From contig NC_087099.1 in NCBI RefSeq assembly GCF_963855985.1, positions 11,872,001 through 11,936,000 of the forward strand: a stretch of DNA of 64,000 bases, given 5' to 3'. This document shows positions 34,081-44,834 of the stretch, piece after piece. Position 1 is the first letter of the stretch; the number at the start of each line of letters is the position of its first letter. Below the pieces are notes generated by a model. That model worked only from the letters and a program-made list of their open reading frames with translations. It had not been told where the DNA came from and did no database searches. The DNA is from Ostrinia nubilalis (taxonomy: Eukaryota > Arthropoda > Insecta > Lepidoptera > Crambidae). Both the position numbers and the translations under genes were made by a program.

Positions 34081-35091
34081 CATGATAAATCCAGCATAAG
34101 ATTTTCAAAATGGTCCACTCAATTAAAAACCTCATTATCATGCTATAATATGTTTTTTTTAGATTTCCTAAGACTGAATTCAGTCTAATTAAGTTTCCTA
34201 ATTAGGTTAGGTGATTATAGCTAATTATCATCAAAAGTAAGCCCATCATGACACTAATTTGGTAGTTAAATTCTGGTAGGTAGTGTTTGATATTTATACA
34301 ACTTATTATACGAATAACTTGGAGGGCTTTTTATACAATATACATGTTGACACCACCAATCAATTGACGTACTTTTTAAAACTGTCAAAACCCATCCCGT
34401 CCCATAGATTTTGTATGGCACTACAAGCAAGTGACGTCACTATTTTGTCAACTCAATTAAACTACTTTTTGCATTTACAATGCGACCAGAAATCGTAATT
34501 TACAGGTAATTTAAAATTATTTAAGTTTTTAAGACCAGAATGAAGTGTCTTTTTAGAAAATTTTTGATTTCGAAATATTGGGGAATGGTGTCAAATTGTC
34601 TATTCAGTATATTTTACAGTTCTATTATTACCATTTGTTTTATTTTATTTGCCACTGGAAAAATAACCTACTGTTGCATGAAAGAGGAGTAAATTGTATT
34701 TTTTCCGCTCATGTCTATGCCCTCTACCTCCCAAGGGACTGACGAATAAGCTAATAGTTGTATATGGATATAGATTATAGGTATACAAACAGAGGGAACT
34801 TCCTCGAATGATCTCGTTCCATATAGATTTTCTTCGTTACTATAATGGCGGTGGTGTTTTATATGATTTATTACTGACTTGCAACGTGCGGCAAAATGAT
34901 TCCAAATTGGTTTTACTCGGTTGATGTATTAACCAGAAATGTTTTGTTTCTTGGAAAACCCAAAGGTAGGGAGTCAAGAAGGTTGAGTTACTTTCCTATT
35001 CACGATATTGATAAAAATATCTGTTATCTAACGACATTGCAGATTTTTGATAAAATATTATGAATTATTATTATTTTCATGCGATACAAAA
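34081..35091. other. Intergenic DNA, no gene seen
   Basis: No exon can be supported; one TGACGTCA site at 34432. Confidence 0.4.
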
Positions 35092-35247
35092 TTAAGCCTA
35101 GGAGCAGACCATCAAATTTTAGTTGGCCTATAGTTGGGCTCGATTTTAATTTGTACTTATGAAGAATCAGTCGATACCAAATCGGTGTAATGTGCGCACT
35201 TCGGTGCAACTATCGGCCAACTAAAGTCGGTGGTCTGCACTTAGGTT
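35092..35247. mobile_element. MITE with ~45-bp terminal inverted repeats
   Basis: The left end TTAAGCCTAGGAGCAGACCA pairs with the right end TGGTCTGCACTTAGGTTA. The inversion goes on through TTTAGTTGGCC / GGCCAACTAAA and ATAGTTG / CAACTAT. No coding capacity. Confidence 0.75.
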
Positions 35248-35396
35248 ACACCTCTACATGACTTAGTTGTCACTTTGTTAATTAGTACATTTACAAGGTA
35301 GGTGCGTAGTGGCAGGTTATTGAAATTAATCATTTCTGTTTCTTTCTTCTATTCCTCCGGTTACTTATACCAGGTAATATACGTGAAGACGTAATA

Positions 35397-35545
35397 GTGT
35401 GTCAGGCCTCCTACTAGGTGGACTGACGATTTGGTGCAGGTCGTGGGAAGTACCTGGATATGGGCAGCGTAGGACCAGTCTTTGTGAACAAGGAGGACTT
35501 TGTCCAGCAGTGGACGTCATTTAGCTGAGACGAATAAGCCTCCCC
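35397..35545 (+). mobile_element. RTE-type LINE, 3' end fragment
   Basis: Contains CCTCCTACTAGGTGGACTGA, GGTCGTGGGAAGTACCTGGA and GTCCAGCAGTGGACGTCATT, matching the tail at 48930-49070. Confidence 0.75.
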
Positions 35546-36139
35546 AATCATGATCCCAACGAAAATACGTTTTATCTGTCATTAAAGATCGATCTTCACA
35601 AGTAAACACTTCAACTGTAACCGAGATAGAGTATCCTCGTGATTGGAACACAGTAGGTACATCAGCAGTGCTCGAGTCAGATTGTAGAGCGTAAATAATT
35701 TATTCACTTACGCTACTCGTGTAAAGGGCAAGAAACACAGCAACACAAACAAACCGCTTTGGCTTTTGTTGTTCTTAATTAATCACCGTTGAGGTAGAAC
35801 GTAGGCAGAACAGCCAGATCTAGTATATGAAATAATATTTTATATATAATAACATTCAAAGGGTAAGCTATATTTGGGACGTGTGTGCCCTGAATATGGC
35901 CCACAGATTATTAAAGAATTAGAATTTAAATTCTGGGACATTTTATCACTGATGATAACGAAAACGAACAACTCCGTGGCCTAGGAGGTTTTCTGCGCTA
36001 ATCTTTCTTGACTCAGATTCTGAGTTGGACCTGAAAATATTGATACACTCACAGTAGGTACATACCTAATTCATTTGTTGTTATTTAATGAGGACATTGC
36101 AAAATTTAGGTAGGTATACTCTTTTTTTACATGAGTTTC
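35546..36139. other. Intergenic DNA, nothing recognised
   Basis: Lies between two RTE tails. No frame or repeat supported. Confidence 0.4.
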
Positions 36140-36262
36140 CATCCGGTGACGTTCACGGGAAGCACCTGGATGAGGGCACCGCAAGACCGGTCGTTCTGGA
36201 ACTCCTTGGAGGAGGCCTTTGTCCAACAGTGGACGTCATTTGGCTGAATCAAACAAATGAAT
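36140..36262 (+). mobile_element. RTE-type LINE, 3' end fragment
   Basis: Contains GGGAAGCACCTGGATGAGGG, GACCGGTCGTTCTGGAA and GGAGGCCTTTGTCCAACAG. The 63-residue frame at 36088 is generated by this repeat. Confidence 0.75.
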
Positions 36263-38481
36263 GTGTTTCCATACCATGACAAGTACATTACGTTATTATA
36301 TACAGGAATGTATTTATATACGAGTACGTCACAATTTTGTACGTAATCGTGTCACCGTAGTATTGTTCGCTTTATGCCTTTGTCTAATTTTAAAACTGGC
36401 GAACTCACCACGTTTTTATTAGTTTAGATGAGTAGGCTGTTCTTTGCAGGGTAATAAGAGCGGGCACAAATATTTCCTGGGTCAAGGCTACGTCGAAACG
36501 GCCGCAGACTTGATGATGTAATTTGTAAGGCTTTCTAAAATTTTCTAAAGAAAACAACTTTAATGGGCGTAGTGGAAATTTTAAAATCTCACTTTGAGCT
36601 TAGTACCCAGCGAAAAGTGCGAGAGATCGATAAAACTGTAGTGTTTATACCTTGTTACTGCTTATTGTAGACTGTTACTATTAAAATTAGTTACTAAAGC
36701 ACGAAGCAGCGTCTCTACTATGGCTCAATCACGCTAATTCCATATTAGTTACTACCGAATGAACAAAAACGACGGGATTAAAAGGCAAAATCTATTAATT
36801 AATCGATCGAATCGGTGCCAAAAATAACGTTGTTAAAATTAGTTTAACGTATCTTTGGTCAGCATTTAATCAAAAAGAATAAATAAACCTAAACGCAAAA
36901 TCCAAAAGAAAAGCAGGTAGTATAGTGCCTACATAACGACTAAACATTATTCTGTACCACACCCTATATCAGATTAAGACCTCATCTGCAGTCAAGCTTG
37001 AACTTAACAATTAACGTGTTACCACACTCCCATCTATCCCGTTCACACACAAGGGATTAGAGCAAGACATGTGAGTTTCCGAGGGTACTTTTTGCTTATG
37101 TTTGTACGATTAGTCCGCATGCCAATGACGTTGTAAGTCTGAAGCGTGGGTTTTTCTTGGAAAAGTGTAGAGGAAAAGAATCATGTTTTGTTAGAGAAAA
37201 CAAAGACGAGTTAGATATTTTTATTAGCTTTCCTTGTAACTGCTAAAGGATGACAAACAAATAAAATTTAATAATATCATGTAAACTCAACTGCTAAGCG
37301 ATTTTCGTTTATTTTTATTTGCTACTGGGAATTTGATGAAAAAAAGTAGAAAACAATAACTAAATAATAACCCGGCCACAATTCTAAGAAAGGCTGCGAA
37401 GAAACTCAGCCACTAAAAAGGCTTACGGAATTTAAATAATTAAAAAGTTACAGATCAGATCATAGCTTCCCTAAGCACGATTATCCGATTACTATTTTTA
37501 CATGTTATTTTAATTATGTTACAAATCAAATGTATCATTTGGTATTCGGTACCTATTAAAAATCATGTCATTGTAACAAAGAACCAAAAAGTAAGTACCG
37601 GATCCTAAAACCTTGACTGATGTGGATATGGCTTTGAAAGCGATACCTAATAAATACTTGATAATGGTGAAACCCTGTCCGTAACACTGGCTGGTTTATC
37701 TTCTGAACTGAATTTGCTGGGAAAATCCTCTTTTGCTCTTTTTATGTTAGATACATTTTTTAGATAACGGAGGTCCGGCTGATTTATGATTTTGTCTACA
37801 AAATATTCGATACTTGATAGCCTGGCTGATAAGGTTGGCCGAAATGTTTTCGGAGGGAAAAATCCTGTGTTCTTTTTTGGTTCGAGTTCTGTATTTTGTA
37901 ACTCTTTGTTATTTACTTATAGATCTACGTCATAACAGTGTTTTCCTTTTCTTTTGTTTGCGTTGTTAATTATTAATAATATGGTGTCTAATAACTATTT
38001 TTAGTTTTATCTTTATTGTTTTAGTACACAAAACTCTTATTTTTTCGACCAAATTCTACTTTCGTCTTTAGCTATCCGATACAAAGAAACTTTTCACTTG
38101 CGCACTATGTATTCTACAAGGAAATTCACTTACAATACGTGGAACCGACAGGTTGTTTTATGTGGTGACCAAAGAAGATACTTATTCTTTATAATAATAA
38201 AACCAAATTAAATAATCTTATTATGAGGTAGGTTATAGTTTGCTTAAACATGGAGTGCAGGTGCGGTTTTGTTCCCCAGTCGATGAAGCACCTGATGTCG
38301 TGCCCTGAGTGCCCAAGCAACTGCACTCAGGAGGATTTGATGAGTGCTACTGACAACGCCACTCTTGTGGCGGAGTGTTGGGCTGACACTGTGTAGGTTT
38401 GTTGTCGACACGAAAAGAAGAAGATGAGGTAGGTACTGAGTTTGTTGTAGCGCCAAATGCACTTACCAAATGCTTGTTTGG
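36263..38481. other. Intergenic DNA, no gene seen
   Basis: 2.2 kb without a supported exon. The minus-strand frame 38244-38462 is short and has no family features. Confidence 0.4.
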
Positions 38482-41400
38482 CTGATTCATCTAATTGTAA
38501 ATTTGAAGTTTGACATTTTAGGTAGAAAAATTATAGACCTGTGAAATTTGGTATCCTCCACTCTCAAGGTGACAGAAAAGCTACCTTTCTTACCTGACAC
38601 TCGAAAAAATAATGCTATCCTTCTACTTACTTTAACAATTGAATCAGGTCAAAATATTTTTCTGTCCATTACAGTTACAAATCGTAACAAAAATTCGCAC
38701 GTCCTTTGTCGGGCCGACGCGGTCGCTACAATCGTCCCAAAAACAACACACATACGTACTTATTCTGTTGCCGTATACCTTCTAAAGAGTATTACACACA
38801 ATCCCCACTTAAATATCCGCTCTGTTCTGCTTTAAAATGGAAATACAGGATAATGCGCGGATGAGATCAGCTTACGTCGCAAGAACCAGTAAAAATTAAA
38901 TAAGCAAAACCTCAATGTTGAACGTTTCAATGAAAATTGAGTTTTAAACTGCTTTCTTGGAATTGAGGCCATGATATTCAGAGGTGGACTGACGTGACTA
39001 TTAAAGTGTTTTAAAGAGCCTTTGTTAGGCCATATCACGAAAGAGTTTGATTTCTGATAACGACAGTTACGAAATAAATCCTGACCTTCAGATGTTTTAA
39101 AACCAATAACAACCTTCTTCTGGTGAGTAAGCTGATTCCATGGATGGATGGTTCTTTTGGACTGAGTTATCAAATTACTCAAGACATAGGTACGAGTACA
39201 CTGGATTGCAAAGAAAAATAGTCGGTTAGAAAATCTTCTATGTCTTAAAAAGTACCTGAACTAGCCTATCAGTATGGTTGGATGTTGTTTTCTAGCCTAT
39301 TCTTTTTTTGCTGTTCAGTTTTTTTTTTTTTGAGAGACTCCAAGATTGTCAGCAAAAGATTTTTAATAACGTACCTTCGAGTATATTATTAACAAAATGA
39401 TTTCTTCCCTATTATCCTCCAAAGATTTCTGCAAGAGCTCATTCCCATAATTTCGGCGGTGCGGTGGACCGGGGACAATTATCCGTGGAGAGCCAGCCGC
39501 TAAAATTAGCATAATATAATTAGTTAGGAAAAACAAGGACTAGAGGAAAAAATATACCGCGGAAAGTTCAGTTGCCAACAAAACAAAGCTAACGGTGGCT
39601 AATGAGGGACTCCACCAAATCTGATGACTAATTGAAGGAAAGAGGGAATAACAAAATTATTGATGCTGATATAGATGAGGAATGAAAAGGTGTGTTAGCT
39701 GAGGACTTACGGGTTACATAGGGTTTCTGGTAGCTTATGTAAAAGAAATAACTCACTGATTCTTCACCAGAAGTCTGGTTTATATGTACCTACTACTGTC
39801 CAAACATTACTCGATACTTCTGTCCACAAACACTTCCATTCTAAACATAAAATAAAATGTCATTAGTTTTCTTTAAGTAATCTATTCATCATTTCTATTC
39901 CTTTAAGGGTAAGCGTTTGGATAATGGCACTCTTACGTGCCTCATAAACCACTTGACTTATTGTATGTATTAATAAAATTCAATGAAAATCATTTTTGAA
40001 GCTTTAATAATAACTTTGTTGCCTGTTATTAATCACGTAATGACGTCACCACGTAGATTGACCTCATGACCTTTCTCCGAGCTTGATGCCAGACTTAGAC
40101 CTACTTTTATCAGAAGTACAAATATATCAGCCAGCACACATAATTACACTCAAATGCATTCAAAGACATGTAGAGACGAATGAAACAGATTTAAAAAATA
40201 ATTATGCAGAAACACTTATGTCAGATAAATCATCAGGTTTTGGTGAAGGTGAATAATCCGTTCACTTTTCTAAATGATTTTCAAAAAGATTTCTCAACAG
40301 ACCTAGCTATGCGTTCTTCGATCCCGTTCATCTTGCTAAGCGATACGGTCTCAACTCGGAACTCTATAAACCCAATAATCACTAAGACTATTACTTAGGC
40401 TGAGTTGCACCACCTAACTTTAACCTTTAACAGTAACTATAATGATAACCGGTGTATTTTGTATGGAGTTTGAAAGATTTCTAACGTTTGTTAAAGACAA
40501 ATTAAGATGGTGTAACCCACCCTTAAAGTTTCTACAACGCAATCTTATTCTGATATTGACCGATAAAAAATTTTGAGTGAAGTCAAATTAGTTAAGACTA
40601 GTAAAATATTAAAGAACTTTAAAGACATTTTAAAAACAAGAGGCGAAGTTACTTGCTTGATAAATTTTTTGTCCAAGCTGTTATACTTGGGCTGTGCCCG
40701 GGCTAAACCGAGGGTATATTTTAATCAGATTATGAAGTCGCCTCGCTGGTCCACGTGGCTTGTTTGTCGATGTATCGATTTTGCATCAAATACCCGTGGG
40801 TAATGGCCCAAACTTCCTAGTCATAAGGAAATTCAACCTTGTTTTGTTAGGCACTTTGTTGTTTTTGGGTTTTTGATTAGAACTGATATGGATTCATTTT
40901 CAAAACAGTGTTATCGAATCTAATTCCCAAAAGCTTTGTTTGCTTTCCAACTTTATTTTATCGAAATGATTTCAGTGATAAAATATAATAAATTAGAAAT
41001 GATGCCACCATAGATGTAATGTACATACATAGTAAAAAGTAAAACGTAAAACTTACTCTTATAACTAAGCTTTGATGTTGGATAAGATTATGACTTCTTT
41101 AACCTAAGAAAAGTAACAGATATCATATTCGGAAAGAAATAAAATTATTTTCTAGCCCCTTTGAGAATAATAATAGGGTACCTAAACCGTATAGGTTACA
41201 TTATTTTTTAGTGTGTACAAAAAATAATGTGAACTAATAACGTTTCTACCTAAAGCAACGAAACAGGTAATTATTTTTCATTGTTTGAAAATTACAGAAT
41301 AATACCAACAACAATCCTCTACGTTCTAAGAATTATCAGAAACAAATAATTGCTTACAGAGTGATTTAATTAACGTTTGTTTTTGTTAAACATTTTGTGG

Positions 41401-41511
41401 AAAATAAAACAGTTATATAGAACTGTAGCTGAAATGTCTGTTAACTGGGCTGACTACAAAGTAACTAAAAGATACAGCCATTTAAACTATTTCCTATCCT
41501 TTCAGTACTTA
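38482..41511 (+). repeat. Duplicated block L
   Basis: Runs side by side with block R (56003-62757), starting near GATTCATCTA and ending at TTTCAGTACTTA. Similarity is high (mostly single-base changes and small indels), including GC-rich landmarks such as GGGCCGACGCGGTCGC at 38711 and GCGGTGGACCGGGGACAAT at 39461. No protein-coding gene is recognised in either copy; the frames at 38548, 38832, 40204 and 41377 are not conserved as frames between copies. Block L carries a MITE A insertion absent from R at the equivalent point. Confidence 0.85.
40395..40525 (+). mobile_element. MITE family A, copy 6 (with empty site in block R)
   Basis: TTA precedes GGCTGAGTTGCACCACC, and the right end is followed by TTAA. 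At the equivalent point of block R (about 57908-57920) the sequence reads straight through ('ctatcacttgaagttt'). The copy is therefore a true insertion that duplicated TTA. Confidence 0.85.
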
Positions 41512-41790
41512 ACCAAAAATCCCTCAGGATATTTTATCATGACAGTTCGTCCACTCAAGCTTTAATGTTACCCTACATTTATATTAAAATGTATTCAGTA
41601 TCCTTTATAATATCGCCGAAGACTTCTCTAACACAGAATGGCTTTCTTCTGTCCATTACCTAGTCCCATACTTCGAAACATTCCGATATAATAGAGCTGT
41701 CAGTTTTATAATTTTTCGATAAAATTGTATCGAGTTTATCGAGTACCTTTGATTTGAAGTTAAGTACGTATATTTTGTTCATAATATGTA
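41512..41790. other. Intergenic DNA past block L
   Basis: Unique sequence between the end of block L and a Helitron-like copy; no feature supported. Confidence 0.4.
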
Positions 41791-41982
41791 CTAGCTTTTG
41801 CCAGCGGCTTCACCCGCGTGAAATTTAGTGTCACATATGGGCATAAATTATAGCCTATATGTTAATCTGGGTTACAAACAATAATACTGTAAAGTTTCAA
41901 CAAAATCCGTTTAGTAGTTTTTGCGTGAAAGAGTAACAAACATCCAGACATCCAAACTTTCGTATTTATAATATTAGTAGGA
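41791..41982 (-). mobile_element. Helitron-like element, copy 4
   Basis: On the minus strand it starts TCCTACTAATATTATAAATA and ends CGCTGGCAAAAGCTAG, with the usual flanking A and T. It is the closest relative of copy 1 (9718-9911). Confidence 0.6.
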
Positions 41983-42109
41983 TTTAGATAAGTACCTACT
42001 CAACATGCCAAAGACGACCCACCGAAGCTCGTCGGTTTCTAAGTGAAATAAAAGTCTGTCAACACCTTCAATCTGGAGAGCGCCCTAGAATACTGCGTGC
42101 CGCCTTCAG

Positions 42110-42258
42110 TGTGCTTACCATGAGTTTACGTTAGGTGTGTTTCGCTAACGACTGCGTAAAAAAATGTCATTAAATGTATTAAAGAAATAAAATCTTCATT
42201 CATTTTTTTGACGTACTCGCTAGCGAGCACACCTAACGTAAACTCATGGTAAGCATAC
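42110..42258. mobile_element. Hairpin MITE with TTACCATGAGTTTACG ends
   Basis: GTGCTTACCATGAGTTTACG at the left is mirrored by CGTAAACTCATGGTAAGCAT at the right, continuing through TTAGGTGTG / CACACCTAA and CGCTAACGA / TCGCTAGCG. Length about 149 bp. Confidence 0.8.
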
Positions 42259-43124
42259 AGCTCAGTATTAACGACAGCACATCAAGTTAAATTATAGGAC
42301 GTCTTGTGTTTTTGAAAAGTGTGCTATTTAGTTACAAAACAAAAGTTGATAGTAATCACTTTTTTTGCTAGGTTTATTTATATGCAAGACAATTAGATGT
42401 TATGCTATTTGACGAATACGACACGACGAGTTTTTGAATTTCAATTATGTTCTTTGTTTGTTAAATCTATCGACATAGGCCTCGGTGCATCCCTATAATA
42501 TGTTATGTTTAAAAGACGAATCTCCCAAGTTTAATGTATAAATTGTGTTTACACTTTCCCCTAAAATAGAAGTTGAAGTATTTAACTTTTCCGCTTTTTT
42601 CTCAAAGGGATGGAAGTAACTTTTTTATACTAAAACTTAGTCACTAAATAACTCGTAACAAAAGTTTTTCTATAGCAGAAGACGCTTTATGATTATGATT
42701 TTATTCTTTTATTTGAACACAATTTATGTACCTAAGTACCCTTTTCAGCATTGTGTAGAATATGATTTTATACGGCCTATCTTAAAACTAAAGAACAACA
42801 AAGTACCTACCATTAATTTTGAAGCGTCAGCCAACTTCATAACAGTTTAAATTACAAACAATAATTAAGTACCTACCGAGAAAGCGGAAGATATTGATAA
42901 AAATAAAATATTTAACAGGAAAACCATTCCTTCCGTTACTAATTAGAAAAACATAATTTCAAAACACAATTGAAATCAGTCACATAGGTAGAAAGGTCGG
43001 AAGGTCGTTAGAAAATGGAGTTGATCTCAAATCTCTAAATAGCCTTCGTTTTGTATGTCTAAAGACCTTTTCCAGGCTATTCATGTCATCCACGCCTATC
43101 CATCATCCAGTTTCGACATAATAC
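42259..43124. other. Intergenic DNA, nothing recognised
   Basis: AT-rich, without supported exons or paired repeats. Confidence 0.4.
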
Positions 43125-43279
43125 CAGGCCTGGCTCACTCCGCGCGGTACATCCGATAATTACCTACAGCGAAGCGCCCCGCCGGCGGGTATTATATCAG
43201 TCGAGTGTCACGCGCGCGCCCGTCAGGACGCTGGCGTGCGTTGTAGTACCTAATTCTATGATCGAAGTATTATTTAAAA

Positions 43280-43388
43280 ATGGACATAAAGAGAAAAAAA
43301 TATTATTGTGCGGCGTTTTCGGGTGTTTAAATTCGAAAAGAAATCTACCGGATTTATCTTTTTTTTCGCTTCCCAAAGATGCTGAAAG
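43280..43388 (+). pseudogene. THAP-domain first exon, frameshifted copy
   Basis: Begins MDIKRKKYYCAAF like the copy at 59629. Two extra T at about 43316-43319 shift the frame, and translation stops after three more codons. The donor at 43389 (AAAG/GTATGT) is intact. A remnant of a transposase-type THAP domain. Confidence 0.8.
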
Positions 43389-43462
43389 GTATGTTGGCCA
43401 TGTAGGTAATCAATAATTCTTAGGATAGTATAGGAACCTAACCTACCACGACTACTGCTCAG

Positions 43463-43532
43463 AATGCGTTCGTTCGTTTCAGCCAAAAATGACGTCCACT
43501 GCTGAACAAAGGCCTCTCCCAAGGTTTTCCAT
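43463..43532 (-). mobile_element. RTE 3' tail fragment inside the THAP element
   Basis: Reads GGAAAACCTTGGGAGAGGCC and CAGCAGTGGACGTCATT on the minus strand. Its presence at the same place in both THAP-element copies shows that it entered before the element spread. Confidence 0.75.
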
Positions 43533-43804
43533 AGTCAATGCGTACTTACCTACATACGTACCTCATTACAAATAAGTAGATTACTATTTTTTTTACTAGA
43601 CACTACTAGACAGCAACCCTAACAGCGTAAGAAGAGTTCAGAGGCACGCGATAGAAAGAGACAAAACTTGTAGGTGAATAAAATTGTAGGTACTTAGTGC
43701 TGTGCGAGCTGAATTCCACTGTATCGCGTCGTAGCAAGACTCGCATTTATTTAAATCGTCTTGCGGAGTAATCCTTCTGTACCTGTACTATTACTTATTC
43801 TGTG

Positions 43805-44834
43805 ATAATACCAGCCAAGGTTAATTCTCATACATGTCGGCCTTATAAATCTTCGCCTAGCGGAATAAACCATCAATCAAACGTAGCAAGCCTTATTTAT
43901 TATATAAATTGGATGCAATACGATACGGAACAGTCGTTTATCATGAGTGAATAGCTATTATGTTCACCACTATTTTAAAGGAAACTTTTATAGGGGAAAC
44001 TGTATTGTTTGTTCAAACTGTTATATTTTGTGAAAGGTGGAATATGTTGCAGTTTGTAAGGAATGGGATGATTTAATGCTTTTGTGTAGAACGACCGCAT
44101 TTCTAGGTACAGATGCTGATCAGTGTGTGCAATATTTATGATCGTATTTTATCTAGGGAGCATCTAACCCTGTATGAAGTCTATGCTGTTCTTCGTTTTG
44201 TTCTGGACCGAAGATCTGGTGAGGATCGCGGGAGGTGCCTGAATGCGAGCAGCGCAGGACCGGTAATTGTGAAAATCCTTGTGACCATTTGTCCAGCAGT
44301 GGACGTCATTTGACTCAAACGAACGAACGATGTTGTTTTTTTAATCCACTACACCTTCACACTGTGACGTTTTGTGTGGTGGTAATAAAATGATTTTGTA
44401 ATATTTTATAATCGGATTTGCTTTAGGCTCTATATGGACTGACTCATAGATAGGCAGTGGAATGAAAATGAAAAAGCCAGTGATCTTACTTTTTGGCCCT
44501 CACTGGGGAAGCTTACCTACGTCCAACAGTGCACTACCATGATTGATACAATTATGAATGGACGCAACAAATAAATTTTGATGACAATTTAATTGGATCA
44601 AGAAAGATAAAAGTGTTTTCTTTTGTATTGAATGATAAACAATCGCCGAATCTACTCGTACTACAAACATTCATTCATTGCCGACGTAATTTCTTATTAA
44701 TAATTCAGCGCACTAATGATGATCACCATAATTTTTAAAGCTTATGAAACGTTACTAGCAATTCAGAAATTAAAGATTGTTATCAGTATTTATCGTTCAA
44801 TATAGTTTAAGGGACTCTAGTTAGTGACTAGTCG
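43805..44834. other. Upstream region of the gustatory receptor gene
   Basis: Contains one RTE tail (44207-44335) and otherwise unique AT-rich DNA. The promoter of the receptor gene should lie here; no TATA box can be chosen with confidence. Confidence 0.35.
44207..44335 (+). mobile_element. RTE-type LINE, 3' end fragment
   Basis: Contains AAGATCTGGTGAGGATCGCG, GGAGGTGCCTGAATGCGAGC and GTCCAGCAGTGGACGTCATT. About 500 bp upstream of the receptor start codon. Confidence 0.75.

Larger units (their letters stand above)
43125..43804 (+). mobile_element. THAP-exon element, copy 1
   Basis: 680 bp, from CAGGCCTGGCTCACTCCGCG to TATTACTTATTCTGTG, flanked by the 7-bp direct repeat ATAATAC (43118-43124 and 43805-43811). 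A 678-bp copy with a different 7-bp duplication is at 59474-60151. The left part is GC-rich (GCCCCGCCGGCGGG, GTCACGCGCGCGCCC) and looks like a promoter. It is followed by a THAP-type exon with a splice donor, then a reversed RTE tail fragment (43463-43532) shared by both copies. No long terminal inverted repeat is visible. Confidence 0.8.
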
